NCBI RefSeq assembly: GCF_002812985.1
Contig: NZ_PGCP01000022.1
Coordinates: 1-64,000 of the forward strand
Direction of reading: 5' to 3'
Source: Aeromonas lusitana
GTDB taxonomy: Bacteria > Pseudomonadota > Gammaproteobacteria > Enterobacterales > Aeromonadaceae
DNA length: 64,000 nucleotides
Positions 1 through 7,859 of this stretch are shown here, piece by piece (within the stretch, counting starts at the first letter, position 1; every line of letters starts with the position of its first letter). The notes below the pieces were generated by a model. The model was given only the letters and a program-made list of their open reading frames with translations, was not told the DNA's origin and did no database searches. A program made the translations under genes and the position numbers.

Positions 1-25
1 GGTGCGAGTCCCTCTCTTCGCACCA
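1..25 (+). tRNA. tRNA-Leu, 3' end only
   Basis: Only the T arm, acceptor strand and encoded CCA are in the window. The sequence matches the ends of the two complete tRNA-Leu genes that follow, except for one base: the T loop reads TGCGAGT where the others read TTCGAGT, so the base at standard position 55 is G. The 5' part, including the anticodon, lies outside the window; identity as Leu(CAG) is inferred from the neighbours. Confidence 0.8.
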
Positions 26-70
26 TGCTTTTATCAGACAGCATGTAAATCCAGACTGATAACCCGATGT

Positions 71-156
71 GCGAAGGTGGCGGAATTGGTAGACGCGCTA
101 GCTTCAGGTGTTAGTGCCCCCCGGGTGTGAGGGTTCGAGTCCCTCTCTTCGCACCA
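71..156 (+). tRNA. tRNA-Leu (CAG)
   Basis: An 86-base class II tRNA with the long variable arm typical of leucine tRNAs, the anticodon CAG within GCTTCAGGTG, a normal TTCGAGT T loop and an encoded CCA end. It is closely similar to the E. coli leu(CAG) genes. It is the second of three copies transcribed rightward and probably cut from one precursor. Confidence 0.95.
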
Positions 157-225
157 TGATTCTGACATGTTAAAACAGAGCAATGCGCCCAACCGCATTT
201 AAAAACCAGATGGGAAAAACAGTGT

Positions 226-311
226 GCGAAGGTGGCGGAATTGGTAGACGCGCTAGCTTCAGGTGTTAGTGTCCCACGGATGTGAGGGTTCGAGTCCCTC
301 TCTTCGCACCA
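226..311 (+). tRNA. tRNA-Leu (CAG)
   Basis: Last of the tRNA-Leu copies, 86 bases with encoded CCA. It is identical to the 71-156 copy except in the variable arm (GTCCCACGGATG against GCCCCCCGGGTG). A strong terminator follows directly, so it closes the array. Confidence 0.95.
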
Positions 312-321
312 TCTATTATGC

Positions 322-358
322 AAAAGGCCCATCACGGAAGTGATGGGCCTTTTGTTTT
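322..358 (+). terminator. Terminator of the tRNA-Leu array
   Basis: A 14-bp perfect stem (322-335 with 340-353) around a GGAA loop, followed by GTTTTTG. This is a classical intrinsic terminator 10 bases after the last tRNA. Confidence 0.93.
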
Positions 359-411
359 TGGCCGTCGTGGCTATGCTGTTGATAATGCGACGTGACCACA
401 GGAGTTGCCCC

Positions 412-678
412 ATGATCCTGGATACCGACATTCACAACTTCTATGAACACCTGGTACTCAAAGAGATAGAAAAACAGGGCCTCGGCCAGACGCTGAGCTC
501 CCACCAGCTCGCCGATCTCTGCTGCCTTACCCTGAATCAGCTCCCCTCCCACTACATCCGCCACAACGTCGACATGATCTACTTCACCACGGAAACCGAG
601 CGCACCGAGATGGAGCAGAAGGTCATGGCAGCGCTGCGCCTGGCCCACGACAAGATCCTGGCCGTCCCCTCCCGCTAG
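412..678 (+). CDS. ComFB-family protein
   Basis: An 88-residue protein starting MILDTDIHNFYEHLVLKEI, with a good AGGAG ribosome binding site about 8 bases before the ATG at 412; longer in-frame starts run into the tRNA terminator. The N-terminal NFYE-LV pattern, the central CCLTLNQLPSHYIRH segment and the acidic Y-F-T-T-E stretch fit the late competence protein ComFB family (PF10719). In this family the conserved cysteines and asparagine-leucine-proline segment are typical; ComFB-like proteins in cyanobacteria have been linked to cyclic dinucleotide binding, but no function is known for the proteobacterial members. It stands alone, with no competence genes beside it. Confidence 0.8.
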   Translation: MILDTDIHNFYEHLVLKEIEKQGLGQTLSSHQLADLCCLTLNQLPSHYIRHNVDMIYFTTETERTEMEQKVMAALRLAHDKILAVPSR

Positions 679-681
679 CGA

Positions 682-891
682 CTAGTGCCAGCTCTGCTGC
701 CAGATCAGGGCCACCACTCCCGTCATACCGGCCACCGGCAGCAGGATCAAGACAGGCCTCAATTTGGGTTCCAGCATGACCCAGGCCGCCAACAGGAAGC
801 CCAGACTCCAGATGCCGTACTCCTTCTCCTGACCCCAGCCAAGGACGGCCAGCAGCCCCGCCAGCAACAGGCCCCTCACTATCCAGATCAT
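682..891 (-). CDS. Small membrane protein of unknown function
   Basis: A 69-residue, very hydrophobic protein with about three predicted membrane segments (near residues 3-18, 27-42 and 45-64) and charged residues only between the first and second (GQEKEYG). A purine-rich ribosome binding site (GAGAGGGAG) lies before the ATG. I do not recognise the family. Its stop is only 3 bases from the convergent ComFB stop. A promoter overlapped by a good Fur box lies 26-61 bases upstream, so the gene is probably iron-repressed. The case for a real gene rests on this promoter, the binding site and the coherent hydrophobic pattern. Confidence 0.6.
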   Translation of the reverse strand: MIWIVRGLLLAGLLAVLGWGQEKEYGIWSLGFLLAAWVMLEPKLRPVLILLPVAGMTGVVALIWQQSWH

Positions 892-916
892 GGCGAATCT
901 CCCTCTCTCACAAATT

Positions 917-952
917 GATAATAATTATCATTTGTATTTTATGAGGGTGCAA
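917..952 (-). promoter_or_regulatory. Predicted Fur-controlled promoter
   Basis: GATAAT-A-ATTATC at 917-929 is a perfect 6-1-6 Fur box core, extended by ATT on both sides. Read on the minus strand its right half is also a near-consensus -10 (GATAAT, 924-929), with a weak -35 TTGCAC at 947-952 and exactly 17 bases between. This arrangement would let Fur block RNA polymerase for the small gene at 682-891. A weaker Fur-like site (ATGAGAATGATAC, minus strand) is at 987-999. Confidence 0.65.
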
Positions 953-1120
953 TCGGACTTTCCTATGGGTCTCGCCCATTTGAGCGGTATCATTCTCATA
1001 CTCAAAAAATGCTTACGAGATCAACTAACAGGCATATTTTTCAATCATTAATGCATTTTTGCTAAATAAGTTGGGATTTTGGCCCCCTGGTTTGTGGTAG
1101 ATTGCGGCCTCTTTTTGGGT

Positions 1121-1160
1121 GAGCCCCTCGGGATACGTGTATCCACAGGACGAGAGGGAC
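1121..1160 (+). promoter_or_regulatory. Structured 5' leader of the antiporter gene
   Basis: Two stacked helices can form: CCCCTCG (1124-1130) with CGAGAGGG (1151-1158, one bulged A), and above it GGATA (1131-1135) with TATCC (1140-1144) closing a CGTG loop, leaving ACAGGA unpaired on the 3' side. It lies 35 bases before the start codon. I cannot assign it to a known riboswitch class. Confidence 0.4.
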
Positions 1161-1193
1161 TGGCCTTGGCGAGCAAGAGTTTAGGAAGTATCT

Positions 1194-2603
1194 ATGCAAA
1201 ACCAACAAAACCACATCCGACTGCCAAGCATGTATCAGGTGTTTGCCTGCCTGGCCATTTTCCTGGCCCTGGCCTTCTCCTTCACCAGCCTGCTCGATCT
1301 GCCGATCCAGCTGGCGCTGTTCATCGCCTGGTTCGTCATCATGGGACTCGGCATCCGGCTCGGTCATGATTACAAGTCCCTGGAGCAGGCCGCGGTCGAC
1401 GGCGTCGCCAAGGGGATGGGCGCCATCCTGATACTGGTCTCCGTCGGTGCCCTGGTCGGCACCTGGATCGCCGGCGGCATAGTCCCCAGCATCATCTACT
1501 TCGGCCTCAAGGTGATACACCCGTCCATCTTCCTGCTGGCGACCCTGATCATCTGCTCCCTCACCTCCCTGGCGACCGGTACCTCCTGGGGCTCCGCCGC
1601 CACCGCCGGCATCGCCATGATGGGCATAGGCCACAGCCTGGGGGTGCCTGCGCCCCTGGTGGCGGGGGCCGTGCTCTCCGGCGTCTACTTCGGTGACAAG
1701 CTCTCCCCCCTCTCCGACTCAGTGGTGCTGGCGTCCACCATGTCCAACGTCGACGTGGTGGAACACATCAAGGGCATGCTGCCCATCAGCCTGTTCTCCT
1801 ACGTCATCACGGCCGCCCTGTTCACCGTGGTCGGCATGCAGTACTCCGGCAATGTCAGCCTGGAGCAGGTCAACCTGGTGATGGAGGCCCTCGACAAGCA
1901 GTTCAACATCACGCCGCTGGCCATAGTGCCCGTGGTGCTGGTGCTGGGCCTGCTGGCCAACCGCAAGCCCGCCTTCCCGGTGATCAGCTTCGGCGCCCTG
2001 CTGGGCCTTATCTGGGCCATCGCCTTCCAGGGTATGGATCCGATCAAAGCGATGCACTCGGCCTACAGCCCCTTCCCCATCGTCTCCGGGGTCGATTTCA
2101 TCGACAACATCCTGGGCCGCGGCGGCATGGAGTCCATGCTGGGTTCTGTAGCTGTCATCATCTTCGGTCTGGGCTTCGGCGGTCTGCTGGAGAAGGTCGG
2201 CATCCTGGCCGTCATCGCCAGCGCCTTCGAGAAGCGGATCAACGGCGCTGGCAGCCTGACCACCCACACCATAGGCACCGCCTTCCTGGCCAACGTGTTC
2301 GGCTCAGCCATGTATGTGTCCCTGATCCTGACCCCCAAGATCATGGCCAAGAATTACGACCGGCTGGGACTGGCTCGCAAGAACCTCTCCCGCAACGCCG
2401 AGTTCGGCGGCACCCTCACCTGCGGCATGGTGCCCTGGAGCGACAACGGCATCTTCATGGCCGGGGTGCTGGGGGTGGCGACCCTGGACTACCTGCCCTA
2501 CATGTGGCTCAGCTTCACCTGCATCATAGTGACCATCACCCTCGCCTATCTGGGCAAGGGGGTGAACCGGCTGCCGGTGATCGAGGCGGCCAGCTCTCGC
2601 TAA
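1194..2603 (+). CDS. NhaC-family Na+/H+ (or organic acid) antiporter
   Basis: A 469-residue inner-membrane protein with about 11-12 hydrophobic segments. The family hallmarks are present: GTSWGSAATAG near residue 128, GVYFGDKLSPLSDS near 162 (the NhaC signature around GDKxSPLSD) and MVPWSDNG near 410. NhaC proteins exchange sodium for protons; relatives exchange malate for lactate or import amino acids such as lysine, so the substrate is not settled by sequence. TTAGGAAG before the ATG at 1194 is a fair ribosome binding site. The gene is monocistronic, ended by a terminator at 2622-2648, and preceded by a foldable leader. Confidence 0.88.
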   Translation: MQNQQNHIRLPSMYQVFACLAIFLALAFSFTSLLDLPIQLALFIAWFVIMGLGIRLGHDYKSLEQAAVDGVAKGMGAILILVSVGALVGTWIAGGIVPSIIYFGLKVIHPSIFLLATLIICSLTSLATGTSWGSAATAGIAMMGIGHSLGVPAPLVAGAVLSGVYFGDKLSPLSDSVVLASTMSNVDVVEHIKGMLPISLFSYVITAALFTVVGMQYSGNVSLEQVNLVMEALDKQFNITPLAIVPVVLVLGLLANRKPAFPVISFGALLGLIWAIAFQGMDPIKAMHSAYSPFPIVSGVDFIDNILGRGGMESMLGSVAVIIFGLGFGGLLEKVGILAVIASAFEKRINGAGSLTTHTIGTAFLANVFGSAMYVSLILTPKIMAKNYDRLGLARKNLSRNAEFGGTLTCGMVPWSDNGIFMAGVLGVATLDYLPYMWLSFTCIIVTITLAYLGKGVNRLPVIEAASSR

Positions 2604-2621
2604 GCATGCAAAGACAATGAC

Positions 2622-2648
2622 AAAGGCGCCTGCGGGCGCCTTTCGTTT
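2622..2648 (+). terminator. Terminator after the NhaC gene
   Basis: AAAGGCGCC (2622-2630) pairs with GGCGCCTTT (2635-2643) around a TGCG loop, followed by CGTTTGG. It separates the antiporter gene from the LysR gene. Confidence 0.88.
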
Positions 2649-2699
2649 GGGCGCCGTTAACGGTTAAGCTGATTGCTCACCCAGTGGCAGGATGCCCAG

Positions 2700-3623
2700 A
2701 TGAACTTCACCTTTCGCCAGATCCGCTATTTCGTCGCCGTGGCCGACAGCTTCTCGGTGAGCCGCGCAGCCGCCGAGTTGCACATCTCCCAGTCTGCCGT
2801 CACCAGCGCCATCCGTGAGCTGGAGACGGAGCTCGGCGCCGCCCTGTTCGAGCGCAACCCGCGCGGGGTCAGCCTCACCGCCCAGGGTCACCAGTTTTTG
2901 CTGCACGCCAGACGGATCCTGGGCGCCATGACGGAGGCGGGCCAGTCCCTCAAGGCGGTGGCCCAGCAGGATCAGGGTCAGCTCACCATAGGGGTGACCA
3001 CGCTAGTGGCCGGCTACTACCTGTCGGAGGCCCTCGGTCGTTTTCGCCGCGCCTTCCCGGCGGTGCGCATCGAGGTCAAAGAGGATGAACAACCCTATCT
3101 CGAGCACCAGATCGTCAACGGCGAGGTGGACGTGGGGATCCTGATGACCAACCGCACCATCCGTCAGGAGGCGTTCGATACCGAGCTGCTGACCCGCTCG
3201 CCGCTGCGGCTCTGGCTCGCCGCCAACCACCCCCTCTGCGCCGAGTCCAGCCTCTCCCTCAAGGCCCTCGCCGAGGAGCCCATGATCTCCCTCACCGCCG
3301 ATCAGCTGGATCAGATCATCGGCTCCGGCCTGCGCCGCTACGGGGTTGCCCCCCGTATCGTGCTGCGCACCGCCTCGGTGGAGGCGGTGCGCAGCCTGGT
3401 GGCCAGCCAGCTCGGGGCCGCCCTGCTGCCGGATTTCGCCTACCGCCCCTGGTCACTGGAGCAGGAACGGGTCGAGGCGCGCCCCATCAAGGAGCCCATT
3501 CCCGCCATCGACATAGGTCTGGTGTGGCGCCGTGGCTCTCACCTGAGTTGGACCGCCCGGGAGTTCATCGACATAGTGCGGGATCAGAGCCGGTTGCGGG
3601 CCCGCCAACCCGCGTTTCGCTAA
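2700..3623 (+). CDS. LysR-type transcriptional regulator
   Basis: A 307-residue LysR regulator. The N-terminus (MNFTFRQIRYFVAVADSFSV, then SRAAAELHISQSAVTSAI) is the winged helix-turn-helix, and residues about 90-295 form the effector domain. I chose the ATG at 2700, which gives the family's standard start; a TTG at 2673 would add nine atypical residues. It lies 176 bases before ydcS on the same strand, and a palindrome containing a T-N11-A LysR-type motif sits between them (3730-3759), so it is the likely regulator of the ydcSTUV-patD operon. In E. coli this operon has a MocR-type regulator, YdcR, which is absent here. Confidence 0.88.
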   Translation: MNFTFRQIRYFVAVADSFSVSRAAAELHISQSAVTSAIRELETELGAALFERNPRGVSLTAQGHQFLLHARRILGAMTEAGQSLKAVAQQDQGQLTIGVTTLVAGYYLSEALGRFRRAFPAVRIEVKEDEQPYLEHQIVNGEVDVGILMTNRTIRQEAFDTELLTRSPLRLWLAANHPLCAESSLSLKALAEEPMISLTADQLDQIIGSGLRRYGVAPRIVLRTASVEAVRSLVASQLGAALLPDFAYRPWSLEQERVEARPIKEPIPAIDIGLVWRRGSHLSWTAREFIDIVRDQSRLRARQPAFR

Positions 3624-3729
3624 GAAGCTCATCTCGGAAATTCAGATTCATCTGCACTCGATATCGATTTTTCAGATACCCAGTCGGTTAAAAATTGAAA
3701 TTCTCATTACAGCGCCCGTCTCCTACGCT

Positions 3730-3759
3730 CATGGCAGTTAACAGGATGTTAATGCCATG
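3730..3759 (+). promoter_or_regulatory. Palindrome, candidate LysR operator
   Basis: CATGGCAGTTAAC (3730-3742) is an inverted repeat of GTTAATGCCATG (3748-3759) with a five-base spacer and one extra G in the left arm. Its core TTAAC-AGGAT-GTTAA contains the T-N11-A pattern bound by LysR proteins. It lies 41 bases before ydcS. As RNA it could also fold as a hairpin. Confidence 0.5.
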
Positions 3760-3799
3760 ACGATGTCGCCATGGCTCCCGATCATGCAAGGAGCGCAAG

Positions 3800-4945
3800 A
3801 TGAAACTGACCCCCCTGACCCTGGCCCTGATCCCGGCCCTGCTGGCAGGCCAGACCCAGGCCGCCCCCACCGAGCTCGGCAAGGGTGAAGGCCAACTCAA
3901 TATCGTGGCCTGGGCCGGCTACGTGGAGCGCGGCGAGACCGACAAGAACTACGACTGGGTGACTGGCTTCGAGCAAGAGACCGGCTGCAAGGTCAGCGTC
4001 AAGACGGCGGCCACCTCGGACGAGATGGTGGCCCTGATGAACGAGGGGGGCTTCGATCTGGTGACCGCCTCCGGCGATGCCAGCCTGCGTCTCATCGCTG
4101 GCGGCAAGGTGCAGGCCCTGAACCTGGCGCTCATCCCGAGCTACAGCAAGATAGATCCCCGCCTGCAGAGCGCCCCCTGGCATACGGTGGACGGCAAGCA
4201 CTACGGCGTGCCCTACCAGTGGGGCGGCAATATCCTGATGTACAACACCAAGACCTTCCCCAAGGCCCCCGACTCCTGGAGTGTGGTGTTCGAGGAGCAG
4301 ACCCTGCCGGATGGCAAGTCCAACAAGGGGCGGGTGCAGGCGTTCGATGGCCCCATCCACATCGCCGATGCGGCCCTCTACCTGATGACCCACCAGCCAG
4401 CGCTCGGCATCAAGGATCCCTATGAGCTGAACGAGGATCAGTACAAGGCCTCTCTCGGACTGCTGCGCAAGCAACGTCAGCTGGTGGGCCGCTACTGGCA
4501 CGACGCCTTCGTCCAGATCGATGACTTCAAGAACGAGGGGGTGGTCGCCTCCGACTCCTGGCCGTTCCAGGCCAACACCCTGATCGCCGACAAGCAGCCC
4601 ATCGCCACCACAGTGCCCAAGGAAGGGGTCACCGGCTGGGCCGACACCAGCATGGTACACAGCGAGGCCAAGAACCTGACCTGCGCCTACAAGTGGCTGG
4701 AGCACTCCCTCAACAACAAGCTGCAGGGGGATCTCGCCTCCTGGTTCGGCTCCGTGCCCGTGGTCCCCGCAGCCTGCGAGGGCAATGCCCTACTCGGCGC
4801 CGAGGGGTGCAAGACCAACGGCATCGACAACTTCGACCGGGTTCACTTCTGGCGCACACCGGTTTCCCAGTGCAAGAGCCAGGGCACCTGTGTGCCTTAC
4901 TATCGCTGGGTCTCGGACTATATCGCCATCCTGGGTGGTCGCTGA
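3800..4945 (+). CDS. ydcS: Polyamine ABC transporter, periplasmic binding protein
   Basis: A 381-residue protein, the same length as E. coli YdcS. It starts with a signal peptide (cleavage probably after GQTQA, residues 18-22) followed by LNIVAWAGYVERG, the usual opening of PotD/PotF-type polyamine binding proteins. The middle (GVPYQWGGNILMYNT) and the C-terminus with paired cysteines are also typical. It should capture putrescine or a related polyamine in the periplasm for YdcTUV. The start at 3800 has an AAGGAG site 10 bases upstream. It opens the ydcSTUV-patD operon and is followed by a strong intercistronic hairpin. Confidence 0.88.
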   Translation: MKLTPLTLALIPALLAGQTQAAPTELGKGEGQLNIVAWAGYVERGETDKNYDWVTGFEQETGCKVSVKTAATSDEMVALMNEGGFDLVTASGDASLRLIAGGKVQALNLALIPSYSKIDPRLQSAPWHTVDGKHYGVPYQWGGNILMYNTKTFPKAPDSWSVVFEEQTLPDGKSNKGRVQAFDGPIHIADAALYLMTHQPALGIKDPYELNEDQYKASLGLLRKQRQLVGRYWHDAFVQIDDFKNEGVVASDSWPFQANTLIADKQPIATTVPKEGVTGWADTSMVHSEAKNLTCAYKWLEHSLNNKLQGDLASWFGSVPVVPAACEGNALLGAEGCKTNGIDNFDRVHFWRTPVSQCKSQGTCVPYYRWVSDYIAILGGR

Positions 4946-4985
4946 TCCCCTTCAGGCAAGCAACGCCTGACATAGCCCTCTTGCG

Positions 4986-5005
4986 GGCCGGGTGGATACC
5001 CGGCC
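4986..5005 (+). other. Intercistronic hairpin ydcS-ydcT
   Basis: GGCCGGGT pairs with ACCCGGCC around a GGAT loop, without a T run. Such hairpins after a binding-protein gene usually protect its message and allow its level to exceed that of the membrane components. Confidence 0.55.
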
Positions 5006-5028
5006 TGGTTAGATGACAAGGACGTATC

Positions 5029-6042
5029 ATGACAGCCGTACAATTTGACCGGGTCAGCCGCCACTATGGCGAGGTGAAGGCGGTCGACGACATATCCTTC
5101 CAGATCCCGGCCGGTGAATTCTTTACCCTCCTGGGCCCGAGCGGTTCCGGCAAGACCACCTGTCTTCGGATGATCGCCGGCTTCGAATACCCGAGCGCAG
5201 GCGAGATCCGTCTGTTCGGTGAGCCCTGCTCCCGAGTACCCCCCTACGATCGCAATCTCAACACCGTCTTCCAGGACTATGCCCTGTTCCCGAACATGGA
5301 TGTGCGCGACAACATAGGCTATGGCCTGATGCTCAAGGGCGTGTCCAAGCCAGAGCGCTATCGCAAGGTAGACGAGATGCTGGAGCTGGTGCGCCTGCCC
5401 GGCGTCGGCAATCGCAAACCGGGCCAGCTCTCCGGCGGCCAACGTCAGCGCATCGCCATCGCCCGGGCGCTGATCAACCAGCCACGCATCCTGCTGCTGG
5501 ACGAGCCGCTCGGCGCACTGGATCTCAAGCTGCGCGAGCAGATGCAGCTAGAGCTGAAAGCCTTGCAACGCCAGCTCGGCATCACCTTCATCTTCGTCAC
5601 CCACGATCAGCAAGAAGCGCTCTCCATGAGCGACCGCATCTGCATCTTCAATCAGGGCAGGATAGAGCAGATAGCCCCACCGGATACCATCTACGACGCC
5701 CCGGCGACCCCCTTCGTCGCCCGCTTCGTCGGCACCGTCAACCTGTTCGAGGGAGAGCAGGCCAGACGCCTGTGTGGCGACAGCCAGCAGATGATGGTGC
5801 GCCCTGAGCGGATCCGGCTGAGCGAAGCCGGCACGCCCGGCTGGTCGGGGGAGATCCGCGAGGTGGAATACCTGGGTGCCTTCGTGCGCTACCGGGTCAG
5901 CCTTGGGGAGCAGCTCGAGATCATCGTCAACCATCCCAACGAGGGTCAGGAACGCCTCCCTCACGGCGCCCAGGTCAGTCTCAGCTGGCCGGAGCAGGCC
6001 ATCCACCACCTGACGATATCCAAACCGGAGACTCAGCCATAA
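5029..6042 (+). CDS. ydcT: Polyamine ABC transporter, ATP-binding subunit
   Basis: A 337-residue ATPase, the length of E. coli YdcT. Walker A is GPSGSGKT at residues 36-43, the signature LSGGQRQR lies near 134, Walker B is LLLDEPLGALD and the switch histidine is in VTHDQ. The C-terminal 100 residues form the TOBE-like domain common to polyamine and maltose importers. The ATG at 5029 has AAGGA nearby (5018-5022). It powers import through YdcU and YdcV. Confidence 0.92.
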   Translation: MTAVQFDRVSRHYGEVKAVDDISFQIPAGEFFTLLGPSGSGKTTCLRMIAGFEYPSAGEIRLFGEPCSRVPPYDRNLNTVFQDYALFPNMDVRDNIGYGLMLKGVSKPERYRKVDEMLELVRLPGVGNRKPGQLSGGQRQRIAIARALINQPRILLLDEPLGALDLKLREQMQLELKALQRQLGITFIFVTHDQQEALSMSDRICIFNQGRIEQIAPPDTIYDAPATPFVARFVGTVNLFEGEQARRLCGDSQQMMVRPERIRLSEAGTPGWSGEIREVEYLGAFVRYRVSLGEQLEIIVNHPNEGQERLPHGAQVSLSWPEQAIHHLTISKPETQP

Positions 6043-6068
6043 GCCTCCCCCACAGTGCGAGCCTTCCC

Positions 6069-7007
6069 ATGAACCCTGTCTCTGCACCATCCACCTTTCG
6101 GCCGCTGCGGCGCCTCTCCACCCTGCTCTATGGCCGCCCCGGCCTGCTGCTGGGGATCCTGCTCGGCCCGCCGCTGATCTGGCTCGGCATCATCTATGTG
6201 GGCTCCTTGCTGATGCTGCTCTCCAACGCCTTCTTCGGGCTGGACGAGTTCAGCGGCCAGGTGCGCCACGAGCTGGGGCTGCAAAACTTCGTCGCCCTGC
6301 TGAGACCGGAGAACCTCGACGTCATCCTACGCACCGTCGGCATGGCGCTGCTGGTGACCCTGACCTGCGCCCTGCTCGGCTTCCCCGTCGCCTACTACAT
6401 GGCGCGCTACACCAGCGGCAAGACCCGGGCCCTGTTCTACCTCGGCATCATGCTGCCGCTCTGGTCCAGCTATCTGGTGCGTGTCTACGCCTGGAAGCTG
6501 ATCCTGGCCAAGGAGGGGGTCATCAGCTGGCTGGCGGGGAGCCTGGGGCTGGACTGGCTGCTGGACGGCATTCTCTCCCTGTCGGTGATAGGCGGGCCCT
6601 CACTATCGTTCTCACGGCTCGGTACCTTCATCGTGTTCGTCTACGTCTGGCTGCCCTTCATGATCCTGCCGATCCAGGCGGCGGTGGAACGGATCCCCCG
6701 CTCCCTGCTGGAGGCAAGCGGCGATCTCGGCGCCACCCCAGCCCAGACCTTTCGCACCCTGATCCTGCCGCTGGCCCTGCCTGGGGTGGTCGCGGGCTCT
6801 ATCTTTACCTTCTCCCTGACCCTGGGGGACTACATCATCCCCGGCATCATAGGCAACTCGACCATGTACATAGGCCAGGTGGTCTATATCCAGCAGGGCA
6901 CGGCGGGCAACCTGCCCTTCGCCGCCGCCTTCTCACTGGTACCCATCCTCATCATCGCCGTCTACCTGTCCATCGCGAAACGTCTGGGGGCCTTCGATGC
7001 GCTCTAA
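6069..7007 (+). CDS. ydcU: Polyamine ABC transporter permease
   Basis: A 312-residue inner-membrane permease (E. coli YdcU: 313). About six membrane helices follow a cytoplasmic N-terminus, and the EAA loop that docks the ATPase reads [20 protein letters not shown] near residues 216-235. It is homologous to PotB/PotH. The gene lies 26 bases after ydcT and overlaps ydcV by 11 bases, which suggests translational coupling of the two permeases. Confidence 0.92.
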   Translation: MNPVSAPSTFRPLRRLSTLLYGRPGLLLGILLGPPLIWLGIIYVGSLLMLLSNAFFGLDEFSGQVRHELGLQNFVALLRPENLDVILRTVGMALLVTLTCALLGFPVAYYMARYTSGKTRALFYLGIMLPLWSSYLVRVYAWKLILAKEGVISWLAGSLGLDWLLDGILSLSVIGGPSLSFSRLGTFIVFVYVWLPFMILPIQAAVERIPRSLLEASGDLGATPAQTFRTLILPLALPGVVAGSIFTFSLTLGDYIIPGIIGNSTMYIGQVVYIQQGTAGNLPFAAAFSLVPILIIAVYLSIAKRLGAFDAL

Positions 7008-7830
7008 TCCCGCTATGAATCAGGATCATGGCCAGCGCCCATCCGGCCTGCTGAAATACGCCGCCATCGGCGGGTTGCTGTTCCTGCATATCCCTATCCT
7101 GTTTATCTTCCTCTACGCCTTCACCAGCGAGAGCAAGAGCTACCAGTTCCCACCTCCCGGCCTGACTCTGAAGTGGTTCGAGGTGACACTGAACCGACCC
7201 GATGTGTGGCGCGCCATCCAGCTGTCGCTGGAGGTAGCGGGGCTGGCAACCTTAGCGGCCATGGTGCTCGGCACCCTGGCGGCAGGGGCCATTGCCCGCA
7301 GTCGCTTCTTCGGTCAAGAGGTGGTGTCGCTGCTGCTGGTGCTGCCCATCGCCCTGCCCGGTATCGTCACCGGCATAGCGCTGCGCTCCGCCTATGGCCT
7401 GCTGGAGATCCCGTTCAGTTTCTGGACCATCGTCATCGGCCACGCCACCTTCTGCGTGGTGGTGGTCTACAACAACGCCCTGGCGCGGTTTCGCCGCACC
7501 AACCAGAGCCTCATCGAGGCATCCATGGATCTCGGCGCCGATGGCTTCCAGACTCTGCGTTATGTGATCCTGCCAAACCTCGCCACCGCCCTGCTGGCGG
7601 GGGGCATGCTGGCGTTCGCGCTCAGCTTTGACGAGGTGATAGTCACCACCTTCACCGCAGGTCAGCAGACCACGCTGCCCATCTGGATGTATCAGGAGCT
7701 GATCCGTCCCCGGGACAGACCCGTCACCAACGTGGTGGCCCTCATCATAGTGGCCTTCACCACCATTCCTATTCTGCTTGCCTACTACCTCACCCGCGAC
7801 GGCCAGGACGTCGCCGGCAGCGGCAAATAA
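6997..7830 (+). CDS. ydcV: Polyamine ABC transporter permease
   Basis: A 277-residue permease of the PotC/PotI type with about six membrane segments and the EAA loop [20 protein letters not shown]. The ATG at 6997 is preceded by a GGGGG tract and overlaps ydcU; an ATG at 7015 would trim six residues and is an alternative. It partners YdcU as the heterodimeric pore. Confidence 0.9.
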   Translation: MRSNPAMNQDHGQRPSGLLKYAAIGGLLFLHIPILFIFLYAFTSESKSYQFPPPGLTLKWFEVTLNRPDVWRAIQLSLEVAGLATLAAMVLGTLAAGAIARSRFFGQEVVSLLLVLPIALPGIVTGIALRSAYGLLEIPFSFWTIVIGHATFCVVVVYNNALARFRRTNQSLIEASMDLGADGFQTLRYVILPNLATALLAGGMLAFALSFDEVIVTTFTAGQQTTLPIWMYQELIRPRDRPVTNVVALIIVAFTTIPILLAYYLTRDGQDVAGSGK

Positions 7831-7859
7831 CGACTCAACGCGTGCGCAAGGATGCAACC

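Larger units (their letters stand above)
892..1193. other. Intergenic region between divergent genes
   Basis: This 302-base stretch holds the Fur box and leftward promoter (917-952), a second weaker Fur-like site (987-999), an AT-rich segment (1010-1075) likely to carry the rightward promoter, and a GC-rich foldable leader (1121-1160) before the antiporter gene. I see no open reading frame of note and no lysine riboswitch signature. Confidence 0.6.

Noticed and set aside
1080..1193. A lysine riboswitch before the NhaC gene
   Set aside because: Known lysine-responsive NhaC-type genes have a long five-helix leader; only about 100 bases with two helices are available here and the conserved core bases are not seen.
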